Below are positions 52,060 through 61,598 of a stretch of 64,000 nt of DNA, in pieces. A program made the translations under genes and the position numbers. Source of the stretch: Muriicola sp041358175 (GTDB lineage Bacteria > Bacteroidota > Bacteroidia > Flavobacteriales > Flavobacteriaceae); NCBI RefSeq assembly GCF_041358175.1, contig NZ_JBGKBE010000001.1, forward strand, positions 1-64,000, in the 5' to 3' direction. The notes beneath the pieces were generated by a model, which was not told the origin of the DNA, made no database searches, and was given only the letters and a program-made list of their open reading frames with translations. Every line of letters begins with the position of its first letter. Within the stretch, counting starts at the first letter, position 1.

Positions 52060-53967
52060 TTAATTTGTCAGTAATAATACTCCCTTGTTGCCGATTTTCA
52101 ATTGGTCTTTGATTACCACGGTATCTGTGGAGAATACATCCCGCAAGGTCATATTACCTATGCCCATCTCCTCAAACCTATCGGCATTGAGCGTTACCGG
52201 CTTTTCATTTTTATTTAAAATGAGCATGACTCTTTTTTTGTCCAGGTAACGAAATAGGATGTATACTCCTTGTTCCGGACTAAAATGTTTGGTTTTACCC
52301 TCGTGAATTACTCTGGCTTCTTTCCTGAAGTTAAGCAGGGTTTTTACAAAATCCTGCATCTCCGCAGCCCTGTCATCCAGACCGTCCCCTGTAAACGCAC
52401 TGACCTTATCGCCGGGCCAGCCACCCGGGAAATCTGTCCTGATAAGGCCATGATCACCTGGTTTCTCACTATTCTCCATCAGAATTTCGGTTCCGTAATA
52501 CAACTGAGGAATTCTGGGAGCTACCATTATAAAAGCGAGGGCCATTTTAGTAAGATCGGTATCTTCTCCCAACTGCGTAAAGAGTCGGTCCATATCGTGG
52601 TTATCTCCGAAAAACATCATATCCTCCGGGGAAGCGTAATAAAAATCATTTGCCAGGCCTTCGTAGAGTTTGATAAGGCCAGTATCCCAGTTTTCTTCCT
52701 CTTTAAGCGCCTCAACAAGGGTTTTTTGGAGCGGAAAATCCATGGTAGATCGCAGATGCGATTCATATCCATCCCGATTCTTCGCACCCTGTTGCCAATA
52801 CCCAACCACCAATGGGTTATAACTCCATTCTTCCCCCACTATGGAAAAATTAGGATATTCTGTCATGATTCGCTTTGCCCATCTGGCCATAAAGTTTTTG
52901 TCCGGATAGGGGTATGTATCCTGTCTTATTCCACCCAAATCAAGGGTTTCTATCCACCAAAGACTATTTTGAATGATGTAATTAGCCAAAAATGGATTCT
53001 CCTGATTAAGGTCCGGCATAGAAGGTACAAACCAGCCATAATCCATAAGGTCTTTGTCCCAATCTGAAGCGTAAATATCCTGATTTACAGTGCGCCTGTG
53101 GTTAGTCACTGTAATATTTTCCCCTTCCTCATATCCTTGCTGGTAATTAATCCAATCTGCAAAAGGCAGGTCTTCCATCCACCAATGATAAAGGCCACAG
53201 TGATTATTTACCTGATCCATTATTAGTTTAATCCCCTTCGCCTTCGCTTTTTGCGATAGCTCTTTATAATCATTGAGGTCCCCAAATCTGGGATCCACTT
53301 TATAAAAATCGGTAATGGCATACCCGTGGTAAGATTGTTTGGGCATATCATTAATTAACAAAGGGCTTGGCCAAATAGCTGTAAAGCCCATCTCTTGGAT
53401 ATAATCGAGATGCTGAATCATTCCCCTGATGTCGCCCCCGTGTCTGGCATAATCATTCGTCCTGTCAATCGACTTTTCTTTTAAACTAAGGTCGATATCG
53501 TTGTCAGGGTTTCCATTGGCAAACCTGTCAGGTGTAATAAGATAGATGGCGTCCTTGCTTGAAAAACCGATAAAATCCCCGGGCTGTTGAACTCTTGATT
53601 TTAGTTCATAGGAGTATTTGATACTGGATTTTCCTTCTTTATAAAATTCAATTACTATTTGGCCTGGCGTAATATCCTGGGGAATATCGAGATCGAGAAA
53701 AAGATAGTTGGGACTGTCACCCTGGTGTACCTTTTTGATTTTTACCCGGCTGTTTCTGATCAGGGCATCGTACTCCCCGATACCCGGGGCTTTCACCAGC
53801 AACTGCAGGGAGGTATCCTTAAATCCAACCCACCAATGTGGGGGTTCTACACGTTCAATCTGGGCATTTGCCATGGTAATTGCCATTGAAAAGATCAGCA
53901 GGAAAAAGTAAAAGACGGGAGGTATGTTGTAATGGTCCTCATTTTTATCATTCCCCCTACCAGTCAT
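52060..53967 (-). CDS. GH13 cyclomaltodextrinase/neopullulanase-like enzyme (SusA-type)
   Basis: A 635-residue enzyme from the ATG at 53967, 1 bp after the upstream stop. A signal peptide is near the start (ending ITMANAQ). An N-terminal beta-sandwich (about 30-125, cyclomaltodextrinase N-domain) precedes the barrel. Motifs: LIMDQVNNHCG, GGIRQDTYPYP (nucleophile Asp), IVGEEWSYNP (acid/base Glu) and FFGDNHDMDR. The family includes periplasmic neopullulanase SusA of Bacteroides. It would trim imported maltodextrin. Confidence 0.9.
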   Translation of the reverse strand: MTGRGNDKNEDHYNIPPVFYFFLLIFSMAITMANAQIERVEPPHWWVGFKDTSLQLLVKAPGIGEYDALIRNSRVKIKKVHQGDSPNYLFLDLDIPQDITPGQIVIEFYKEGKSSIKYSYELKSRVQQPGDFIGFSSKDAIYLITPDRFANGNPDNDIDLSLKEKSIDRTNDYARHGGDIRGMIQHLDYIQEMGFTAIWPSPLLINDMPKQSYHGYAITDFYKVDPRFGDLNDYKELSQKAKAKGIKLIMDQVNNHCGLYHWWMEDLPFADWINYQQGYEEGENITVTNHRRTVNQDIYASDWDKDLMDYGWFVPSMPDLNQENPFLANYIIQNSLWWIETLDLGGIRQDTYPYPDKNFMARWAKRIMTEYPNFSIVGEEWSYNPLVVGYWQQGAKNRDGYESHLRSTMDFPLQKTLVEALKEEENWDTGLIKLYEGLANDFYYASPEDMMFFGDNHDMDRLFTQLGEDTDLTKMALAFIMVAPRIPQLYYGTEILMENSEKPGDHGLIRTDFPGGWPGDKVSAFTGDGLDDRAAEMQDFVKTLLNFRKEARVIHEGKTKHFSPEQGVYILFRYLDKKRVMLILNKNEKPVTLNADRFEEMGIGNMTLRDVFSTDTVVIKDQLKIGNKGVLLLTN

Positions 53968-53968
53968 T

Positions 53969-56278
53969 TTACTGCACGGAATTTTTAGCGACAGGTTGTA
54001 AAACCACTCGTTCCCCATTCAGCCGGATCGACATCTCATGATCACCTTCTAACTCGAAATGAGCTCCGGATTTATCCACGAGAATTTTAAGGATTCGATT
54101 CCTGAAATTGATCTTAAAAGAGTAAGAATCCCACTCTTTCGGAATTCTGGGGGTAAAGGATAATTTATCATTCTTTATCCGCATTCCGCCAAAACCTTCT
54201 ACAATACTCATCCAGGTCCCGGCCATGGATGTGATATGCAATCCTTCTTCAACTTCCTTGTTGTAATCATCGAGGTCTAAGCGTGACGTCCTCAGGTAAA
54301 ACTGATAGGCTTGTTCCATCCTGTCGAGTTTAGCAGCCTGAATACTATGGACACAAGGTGAAAGAGACGATTCATGGACGGTAAATGGCTCGTAGAAATC
54401 AAAATGTTTTTCCAGATCTTCCTCAGAGAAGTGATCTTCAAAGAAGTAGAATCCCTGCAGAACATCGGCTTGTTTAATGTAGGGTGATCTCAGGATGCGA
54501 TCCCAACTCCATTTCTGATTAATGGGCCTTTGAGACTTAGGTAAGTCCTTCACTGTTACTAACTCCTTATCGAGAAACCCGTCTTGCTGAAGATAAATCC
54601 CCAGTTCTTCGGAGAAGGGGAAATACATGGCATCGGCCACTTCTTTCCATTCATCAGTTTCTGCTTTGTTCAGCTTGGTGTAGCCTATGATCCTGTCATA
54701 ATCTTCTTTATACCCTGCTTTTACTTTTTCGAGTTGCTCAAGGGTGTACTTTATACACCAACGGGCAATGTAATTGGTATACCAGTTGTTATTTACGTTG
54801 TTCTCATATTCGTTGGGCCCTGTTACCCCCAGAATGACATATTTGTTTTTTTGCTTGGAAAAGGTAGCCCTCTGATGCCAGAAACGCGAAATACCTATAA
54901 GTACTTCTAACCCCATCTCCGGGATGTACGAATAATCTCCTGTATATCGGAAATAATTATAAATGGCAAACGCAATTGCACCATTTCTGTGGATTTCTTC
55001 AAATGTAATTTCCCATTCGTTATGACACTCCTCCCCGTTCATAGTAACCATTGGGTATAGTGCTGCTCCATTAGAAAATCCTAATTTCCTGGCATTTGCA
55101 ATGGCCTTTTCCAGATGATTATAGCGGTATTTTAACAGGTTTCTGGCTACGTGATGATCTTTTGTCGCCATATAAAAAGGGATACAATAGGCCTCTGTAT
55201 CCCAGTAGGTACTTCCTCCGTATTTCTCACCAGTAAATCCTTTTGGACCAATGTTGAGTCTCGAATCTTTGCCGAGATATGTCTGATTAAGCTGAAAGAT
55301 ATTAAATCGAATTCCCTGTTGCGCCTTAGTATCACCTTCAATAGTAATATCACTCATTTCCCATATTCCTGCCCAGGCCTTTTTCTGTGCCTCCAAAAGG
55401 GTCTCAAATCCCATTTTGCTAGCCTTTCCGAGGACCTGTTTAGCAGCTTCGACGAGGTTTCCCCCCTTGTGATTTCGCGATACGGTATACCCTCCGAATT
55501 TATAAAATGAAACAGTGGTTCCTTTGGCAACTACCTGTTCGTAACTATGCCCCACCCAAAGCTCCTTCTTATCACTATTTATTGCCTTATTGTGGATGGC
55601 TCCATTGTATTCCAGGTGACATTCCATGAAAGTGCAGGTCTCGAAATTGGTTTTCATGGTGTGGGCTTCGATAAAAGCCTGATTTCCCTCTGAAGAAACC
55701 TTTGTGGTATTCCAGAATTTATCGTCCCAATTGCTATCTTCATTGGTGATACCACTGTCCAGATAGGGCAAAAAGGTTATTGTAAGATCCTCTTTTGCGG
55801 CTGTCACCTCATATCGAATGGCACCCACTTCATCGAGGTCTAGACTGAGGAATCGGGTAACTTTTACTTTAATCGTCTTATTATTTTGGAGTGTAGCCGT
55901 AAAGCTCCTGTAGTAAATTCCTTCCTTCATATTTAATTCACGGCGGAAATGATCTACACTGGCACATTTATATAGATCGAGTGGCTCCCCATCGATCAAT
56001 ACATGGATTCCAATCCAGCTGGGGGCGTTGATCACCTTGGCAAAATATTCAGGATAACCGTTCTTCCACCATCCCACCCTGGTTTTATCAGGATAATATA
56101 CCCCTCCGATATAGCTGCCCTGAAAGGTAGGACCGCTGTATTGTTCTTCAAAATTGGCGCGTTGTCCCATAGCCCCGTTACCAAGACTAAAGATACTTTC
56201 GGAAGATTTTACATTTTCCTTATCAAATCCTTCTTCGATTATCGACCAAAGGTCTGGTTTAATATAATCCTGATTCAT
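53969..56278 (-). CDS. GH65 maltose phosphorylase-type enzyme
   Basis: A 769-residue cytosolic phosphorylase. The N-terminal beta-sandwich has FSLGNGAMGQRANFEE; the (alpha/alpha)6 barrel contains the catalytic Glu in HNEWEITFEEIHRNGAIAF; GVTGPNEYENNVNNNWYTN lies in the active-site cleft; HESSLSPCVHSI is the phosphate-site loop. The reaction is maltose plus phosphate to glucose and beta-glucose 1-phosphate. Kojibiose or trehalose phosphorylases share the fold. The adjoining pgmB, which uses beta-glucose 1-phosphate, supports the call. Confidence 0.9.
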   Translation of the reverse strand: MNQDYIKPDLWSIIEEGFDKENVKSSESIFSLGNGAMGQRANFEEQYSGPTFQGSYIGGVYYPDKTRVGWWKNGYPEYFAKVINAPSWIGIHVLIDGEPLDLYKCASVDHFRRELNMKEGIYYRSFTATLQNNKTIKVKVTRFLSLDLDEVGAIRYEVTAAKEDLTITFLPYLDSGITNEDSNWDDKFWNTTKVSSEGNQAFIEAHTMKTNFETCTFMECHLEYNGAIHNKAINSDKKELWVGHSYEQVVAKGTTVSFYKFGGYTVSRNHKGGNLVEAAKQVLGKASKMGFETLLEAQKKAWAGIWEMSDITIEGDTKAQQGIRFNIFQLNQTYLGKDSRLNIGPKGFTGEKYGGSTYWDTEAYCIPFYMATKDHHVARNLLKYRYNHLEKAIANARKLGFSNGAALYPMVTMNGEECHNEWEITFEEIHRNGAIAFAIYNYFRYTGDYSYIPEMGLEVLIGISRFWHQRATFSKQKNKYVILGVTGPNEYENNVNNNWYTNYIARWCIKYTLEQLEKVKAGYKEDYDRIIGYTKLNKAETDEWKEVADAMYFPFSEELGIYLQQDGFLDKELVTVKDLPKSQRPINQKWSWDRILRSPYIKQADVLQGFYFFEDHFSEEDLEKHFDFYEPFTVHESSLSPCVHSIQAAKLDRMEQAYQFYLRTSRLDLDDYNKEVEEGLHITSMAGTWMSIVEGFGGMRIKNDKLSFTPRIPKEWDSYSFKINFRNRILKILVDKSGAHFELEGDHEMSIRLNGERVVLQPVAKNSVQ

Positions 56279-56281
56279 ATG

Positions 56282-56938
56282 TTAGAGTTCTGCTAGTTCC
56301 TTTATAAAATTGAGTTCAATTTCAGTGAAATCTTTAAAGACATACTGAGCGTCAGATAATGTATTCTTATGTCCGATGCCCACACTGGTCATTCCGGCAG
56401 AGTTCGCTGCTTCTATTCCGGCGATAGCATCCTCAAACACAACGCAGTTCGCCGGTGTGATGTTCAGCTCTTTCGCGGCCATTAAAAAAACTTCCGGGTC
56501 TGGTTTTGCCTTTGTGACCTGGGTACCGTCAACAATGGTGTTAAAATAAGGAATAAGTCCCACTTTTTTTAATATTGCGCGTGCATTTTTACTAGCCGAT
56601 CCCAATGCCATTGGCACCCGGTGTTTTTGGAGATATTTGAGTACTTTGGTTACATCCGGAAGAATTTCCTCCTCAGTCATTGTGTCAATGTAACTGAGGT
56701 AATCTTCATTTTTTTCCGCCAGCCAGTTATTAAATTGTTCCTGGGAAACTTTTAGATTTCCCCAATCGAGCAGAATTTCGAGGCATCGTTTGCGGCTCAC
56801 ACCTTTAAATTGCTCATTTTGTTCTTTGGTAAAGGGAATCCCCAATTCATCGGCGAGGTGTTTCCATGCCAGATAATGATATTTGGCGGTATCAACTATA
56901 ACACCATCCAGGTCGAATATAAAGCCTTTGTTATGCAT
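56282..56938 (-). CDS. pgmB: Beta-phosphoglucomutase
   Basis: A 218-residue HAD enzyme. FDLDGVIVDTAKYHYLAW contains the nucleophile Asp9 and the acid/base Asp11 plus the family-specific cap residues; ALGSASKNAR and KPDPEVFLMAAKEL complete the core; FEDAIAGIEAA is motif IV. It converts the beta-glucose 1-phosphate released by the GH65 enzyme to glucose 6-phosphate. Three bases separate it from the GH65 gene. Confidence 0.94.
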   Translation of the reverse strand: MHNKGFIFDLDGVIVDTAKYHYLAWKHLADELGIPFTKEQNEQFKGVSRKRCLEILLDWGNLKVSQEQFNNWLAEKNEDYLSYIDTMTEEEILPDVTKVLKYLQKHRVPMALGSASKNARAILKKVGLIPYFNTIVDGTQVTKAKPDPEVFLMAAKELNITPANCVVFEDAIAGIEAANSAGMTSVGIGHKNTLSDAQYVFKDFTEIELNFIKELAEL

Positions 56939-57070
56939 TTGGAGCTTGGTATTTGATCTTTTTTAGAGAGCTTGGGTACTCAGAAGGTTTAATTTTAAAC
57001 AGCTGCCAAGATACAAAGTTGTAGTAAGAATAAAGCAGGACTGACGACGTTTCGTTTTCAAATGTCCTAA

Positions 57071-58105
57071 TCAACTACCAGATAGTGTGGATCCTCTTTC
57101 AATCAGGGTCGCATTTATGACCTTTGTTTCATAATGCTCTTCATCCTGTTCTCCATGATCACTTTCGATCTTATCGATAAGCATTTGTGCCGCAATTTCT
57201 CCCATGCGCTCCCCGTGTTGATCAACGGATGTTAAAGGAGGAGTTGAGTGTCTTGACAAGATACCGTCTGTGAATCCGATAAATGCAATGTCTTCAGGAA
57301 CACGTTTGCCAAATTTCTGAGCGATCCCCATGCATTTAACTGCAAAAATTTCATTGACACATAATACGGCATCTATTTCGCGCTTTCGAAAGAAATTCTC
57401 ACTCATACTTTCGTCCTGCTGCTGATAGGGTAATTGAAGGATCAGGCTTTTATCAACAGGAATCCCTGCCTCTTTTAAAGCCCTGTTATATCCTTCAGCT
57501 CTTTTTGCACTCACGTTAAGATAATTTTCAGTGGTCACTAGTGCAATTTTCTTGCGTCCGGATGCGATGAGTTTCTTTACCGCATTATAGGAAGCTTCCT
57601 CATCATTGATGATAACCTTATCGCATTGAATCTCATCGGTTACCCTATCGAACAGCACCAGTGGGATACCTTGCTCTGTCACTTCTTTGAGATGATTGTA
57701 ATCATTCTTCAGTTGGGTCTCCCCGGAAAGTGCCATGATAAAACCATCTATACTACCGTTAGCAAGCATTTCCATATTGATCACTTCTTTGTCAAAGGAT
57801 TCATCAGAAACACAAACGATAACATTATACCCCCTCTTGTTAGCGTAATGTTCAATACCCCGGAATACCGTAGTAAAAAAATGGTGGACAATATCGGGGA
57901 TAACAACTCCGATATTCTTGGTCCTCTTATTCTTGAGGCTGATCGCAATATTATTGGGTCTGTAGTTGTAGAGTTTGGCAAAGGCCTGTATTTTGTCCTT
58001 GGTATCCTGCCCTATCTCTTCGCTATTTTTCAGAGCCTTTGATACCGTAGAAATGGATACATCCAATTCCCTGGCAATGTGTTTAAGAGTGATTTTCCGT
58101 TTCAA
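57071..58105 (-). CDS. LacI-family transcriptional regulator
   Basis: A 344-residue regulator. The N-terminal HTH is TLKHIARELDVSISTVSKAL with the hinge helix NNIAISLKN; the rest is a periplasmic-binding-like effector domain (GVVIPDIVHHFFTTVF, IGFTDGILS). The start is TTG at 58105, since a TAG lies in frame three codons upstream and no ATG intervenes. It is divergent from susC and lies 132 bp upstream of pgmB. It probably senses maltose or a maltodextrin-derived sugar and binds the palindrome at 58345. Confidence 0.9.
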   Translation of the reverse strand: MKRKITLKHIARELDVSISTVSKALKNSEEIGQDTKDKIQAFAKLYNYRPNNIAISLKNKRTKNIGVVIPDIVHHFFTTVFRGIEHYANKRGYNVIVCVSDESFDKEVINMEMLANGSIDGFIMALSGETQLKNDYNHLKEVTEQGIPLVLFDRVTDEIQCDKVIINDEEASYNAVKKLIASGRKKIALVTTENYLNVSAKRAEGYNRALKEAGIPVDKSLILQLPYQQQDESMSENFFRKREIDAVLCVNEIFAVKCMGIAQKFGKRVPEDIAFIGFTDGILSRHSTPPLTSVDQHGERMGEIAAQMLIDKIESDHGEQDEEHYETKVINATLIERGSTLSGS

Positions 58106-58453
58106 AAAGAGCTACTTTACTTCTTCCCTGATCTTTAAAGGTACATAAAGTGATGTTAAAAAATCCTTTTTATTAACATTCTAATTTTGGCAACTTAACT
58201 TCGAAAGTTATATAAAATAAGGTACGGCAAGGAAAAATTGCTATATTTGTTTCGAATTCGACAATAAACACATCCCATATTTAATGATAAGCTGAAACAT
58301 GGATACATAAATTATTAAATCCCCATGTTTTAAAAGTTATTAACACGAAACCGTTTTCGTAAACAGCCATTGTGCCTGTTTTAGGAAATTAACAATTATT
58401 TTATATATGTTTAACGCTTGAATTAAATTAACTAAACTTAAAATTAACTTTTT
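58106..58453. promoter_or_regulatory. Divergent control region between LacI and susC
   Basis: A 348-bp AT-rich region. On the plus strand, TATATTTG at 58242-58249 fits the -7 consensus, and TATGTTTA at 58406-58413 is a weaker match nearer to susC. No clean -33 TTTG pairs with either. The LacI-type palindrome lies between these two elements. Confidence 0.5.
58345..58360. promoter_or_regulatory. LacI-type operator
   Basis: ACGAAACCGTTTTCGT has perfect 6-bp arms ACGAAA/TTTCGT around a CG centre. This is the classical shape of a LacI-family operator. It lies 94 bp upstream of the susC start and 240 bp from the divergent LacI gene. Confidence 0.6.
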
Positions 58454-61400
58454 ATGAAGATTACACTACTAAAAAGTCTTATGCTGGTTGGAGCGATCTT
58501 AAGCTTCGGATTAGTTAAGGCGCAAGATGTATCAGGTACTGTTTCTGATGCTAGTGGCCCTCTTCCCGGGGCTAGTGTTGTAGTACAGGGTACTACGAAT
58601 GGTACACAGACAGACTTTGATGGTAATTACAGTTTGAGTAATGTAGACAGTAATGCAGTTCTTGTTATAAGCTACATCGGCTACAAAACGCAGGAAGTTG
58701 CTGTCAACGGACGCTCTACCATTAATGTTGTACTGGAAGAAGATGCTCAGGCATTAGACGAAGTGGTAATCATCGGATATGGTACCACCACTGTCAAGGA
58801 TGCAACGGGTGCAGTTACTGCTGTTACCTCTGAGGATTTTAACGGCGGGGTGATTTCATCTCCCGAACAATTGATCCAGGGTAAAACAGCCGGGGTTAAC
58901 ATTCAGCAATCCAGTGGGGAACCAGGTGCAGGAATCTCAGTAAACATTCGAGGTTCAAATTCTGTACGAGGTGATAACAATCCGCTCTTTGTTGTAGATG
59001 GTGTTCCGTTAGCGGCTGGAAATACATCACCGGGAGGTGATACCGGAAGCGGTGGAAGTGCTGTAAGAAACCCATTAAACTTCTTAAACCCATCTGATAT
59101 TGAAAGTATCAGTATCCTGAAAGATGCATCCGCAACTGCAATTTACGGTTCACGAGGTGCCAACGGGGTTGTTATTATTACTACTAAAAGTGGAAAAGGA
59201 AGCTCAGGCGGAAAAGTTGAATTTGCTTCTTCCCTGAGTATTGCAACTCCTGCTAATAGCTATGATCTTCTTAATAGAAATGAATTTCTTGATGCTGTAA
59301 CACAGTATGGAGGAAATGCATCTGCGGTAGATTTTGGCAACAATACAAACTGGCAGGATTTCATTACCAGAACGGTAGCTTCTCAAAACCAGAACGTTTC
59401 TTATTCCAACAACTATGGAAAAGGTAATATCCGTGCTACTTTCGGATATCAGAAGCAATTTGGTGTAATAGAGAAAACCAGTTTGGAGAGAATAACAGGA
59501 AGACTGAACCTGACACATCGTTTCCTCGATGATAAACTTACCTTAGGTTTACAAACCACTCTATCCCGAGTTAATGATGAGACCGCCCCTTTAAGTGGTG
59601 GAGCCGGTTTCCGGGGAGATATCCTTGGAGCTAGTTACTCAGCAAATCCAACCTGGGGTTCATTTTCGACTTTTTCCGATGGAGGAACTCAGATCAAACC
59701 GGCTAATTATTTAGCTAATACACAAAATGAAACCAATACAGACAGGATTCTTATCAACGGTTCTATCGATTATAAGTTCACACCCGAACTTACAGGTAAG
59801 ATTAACGTAGGTTATGACAAATCTGAAGGAGAAAACACCTCAGTATTATCAGGAAACTTGTTAAACTTTGACGGTATTTCAGGTCTTGGTTTAGGTTTCT
59901 ACAATACGCTGTTTAGGGAAAACCACCTGTTAGAAGCCACCTTGAATTTCAAGAAAGATTTTGGCAACTCCAATATTGATGCTCTTGTAGGTTATTCCTT
60001 CCAGGATTTTAATGTAAGTGGAAGAAATTCTCAAGGTCGTGGGTTTGGAACTAGTGAACTCAGCCAAATGGGATCAGATCTTAGAGAGACAGTTAATGGT
60101 GCCGGAAGAACTATAGATGGTTCATACCAACAATATTATTACGGTGAAAATACATCCGGACTTATTGTTAACCGACTACAGCCTATCGTAGTTGCCGGTG
60201 AAGATGTAGGCTTTGGTTTTAACAAGTTGGTTAGAGCTATGACCGCAGACACTTTTAATAATACGGATGAATTACAGTCGTTCTTTGCCCGTGTGAACTA
60301 TTCGCTGTCTAATAAGTATTTATTCACCGCAACAGTGAGAGCTGATGGTTCTTCACGATTCGGTCCTGAAAACCAATACGGTTACTTCCCTTCCGGAGCC
60401 TTTGCCTGGAAAATTAATGAAGAAGATTTTGTAGGTGAAAATGTATCTACTTTAAAACTTCGTTTAAGTGGTGGACTTGTAGGTAACCAGGAAGGTTTAG
60501 GATATGGAAACTTCGTCGCAAGACAGAGATTTGGTGGAATTGGAACTCAGACAAACCTTACTGTAAACCCCAGTGGTTTAGCTATCGTTGCAACAGATGT
60601 CCCTGATCTTAAATGGGAAGAGACATTAAACCTCAACGTTGGTTTCGACTTTGGATTCTCCAATGACCGTTTATCAGGTAGTATCGATGTCTATCGCAAT
60701 GAAACAAATGATTTATTACTGAGAACTCCTCCTGCAGCTCCTGCTGTGGATCCGTTCCAGTTTGGTAATGTGGATGCCACTATCCTTAACCAGGGTATTG
60801 AATTTGCATTGGCGTATGATTTTATACAGTCTGAGAATACTACATTCTCAGCCGCATTCAATATTGCTTATAACGAGAATGAGGTTCAGGATTTTGCCAG
60901 TGCCATTAACACAGGGGAAATCAACGGACAGGGTCTTTCTGGTGCCTTCGCTCAGCGATTTGAAGCCGGAAGATCATTGTTCTCTTATTACATGGCTATT
61001 TTCGAAGGCTTCGACAGCAACGGATTCCCAGTTTACCAGGATGTAGACGGAAACGGAGTTGGAGATCCTATCGCTGATCAGACATTCGTAGGAGAAGATG
61101 CCCTACCAGATATTACTTCTGGTTTATCATTGAACTTCAGTACTGGTAATTGGGATGCTTCGGCTTATTTCTCAGGGCAGTTTGGGTTCTCTGTATACAA
61201 TAACACTCGTAATGGTTTCTTCACCGGGGGTGCGATCAATAACGCACGTAACGTAACTCAGGATGTTGTTGCATCCGGAGAGAACGGTGGTGCCTCTGCA
61301 GATGTTTCTACAAGATTCCTTGAAAAAGGTGATTTTGTACGTCTTCAGAACGCAACCCTTGGCTACAATGTGCCTCTATCAGGTGACGGACTCTTCAAAA

Positions 61401-61579
61401 CCTTAAGATTGTCATTAACAGGTCAGAACTTATTCCTTATTACCGATTACTCTGGTCTGGATCCTGAAGTTACTGTTCCTACTGGTGACCTTGGTTCCGG
61501 AGTTCCTACAAGAGGAATCGACTGGGCTGCGTTCCCAAATCCAAGGACAATAACTTTTGGTCTTAATGCATCATTTTAA
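58454..61579 (+). CDS. SusC/RagA family TonB-linked outer-membrane transporter
   Basis: A 1041-residue outer-membrane protein. A signal peptide (ending GLVKAQ) is followed by a carboxypeptidase-like domain (GPLPGASVVVQGTTNG, TDFDGNYSLS). The plug has the LDEVVIIGYG and VNIRGSNSVRGDNNPLFVVDGVP segments, and a 22-strand barrel fills the rest to the terminal FGLNASF. There is no STN domain, so signalling to a sigma factor is not expected. With the SusD protein it should import maltodextrin, given the linked amylases. Confidence 0.94.
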   Translation: MKITLLKSLMLVGAILSFGLVKAQDVSGTVSDASGPLPGASVVVQGTTNGTQTDFDGNYSLSNVDSNAVLVISYIGYKTQEVAVNGRSTINVVLEEDAQALDEVVIIGYGTTTVKDATGAVTAVTSEDFNGGVISSPEQLIQGKTAGVNIQQSSGEPGAGISVNIRGSNSVRGDNNPLFVVDGVPLAAGNTSPGGDTGSGGSAVRNPLNFLNPSDIESISILKDASATAIYGSRGANGVVIITTKSGKGSSGGKVEFASSLSIATPANSYDLLNRNEFLDAVTQYGGNASAVDFGNNTNWQDFITRTVASQNQNVSYSNNYGKGNIRATFGYQKQFGVIEKTSLERITGRLNLTHRFLDDKLTLGLQTTLSRVNDETAPLSGGAGFRGDILGASYSANPTWGSFSTFSDGGTQIKPANYLANTQNETNTDRILINGSIDYKFTPELTGKINVGYDKSEGENTSVLSGNLLNFDGISGLGLGFYNTLFRENHLLEATLNFKKDFGNSNIDALVGYSFQDFNVSGRNSQGRGFGTSELSQMGSDLRETVNGAGRTIDGSYQQYYYGENTSGLIVNRLQPIVVAGEDVGFGFNKLVRAMTADTFNNTDELQSFFARVNYSLSNKYLFTATVRADGSSRFGPENQYGYFPSGAFAWKINEEDFVGENVSTLKLRLSGGLVGNQEGLGYGNFVARQRFGGIGTQTNLTVNPSGLAIVATDVPDLKWEETLNLNVGFDFGFSNDRLSGSIDVYRNETNDLLLRTPPAAPAVDPFQFGNVDATILNQGIEFALAYDFIQSENTTFSAAFNIAYNENEVQDFASAINTGEINGQGLSGAFAQRFEAGRSLFSYYMAIFEGFDSNGFPVYQDVDGNGVGDPIADQTFVGEDALPDITSGLSLNFSTGNWDASAYFSGQFGFSVYNNTRNGFFTGGAINNARNVTQDVVASGENGGASADVSTRFLEKGDFVRLQNATLGYNVPLSGDGLFKTLRLSLTGQNLFLITDYSGLDPEVTVPTGDLGSGVPTRGIDWAAFPNPRTITFGLNASF

Positions 61580-61598
61580 TTAAAAAAAGTTGAAAATC

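Noticed and set aside
52270..53067. A 265-codon open frame on the plus strand
   Set aside because: It is wholly antisense to the GH13 gene, whose catalytic motifs are intact; the sequence is not protein-like in composition.
57041..57061. A sequence resembling a LacI half-site (ACGTTTCG) between LacI and pgmB
   Set aside because: It is not palindromic and lacks the second arm seen at 58345; too weak to list as an operator.
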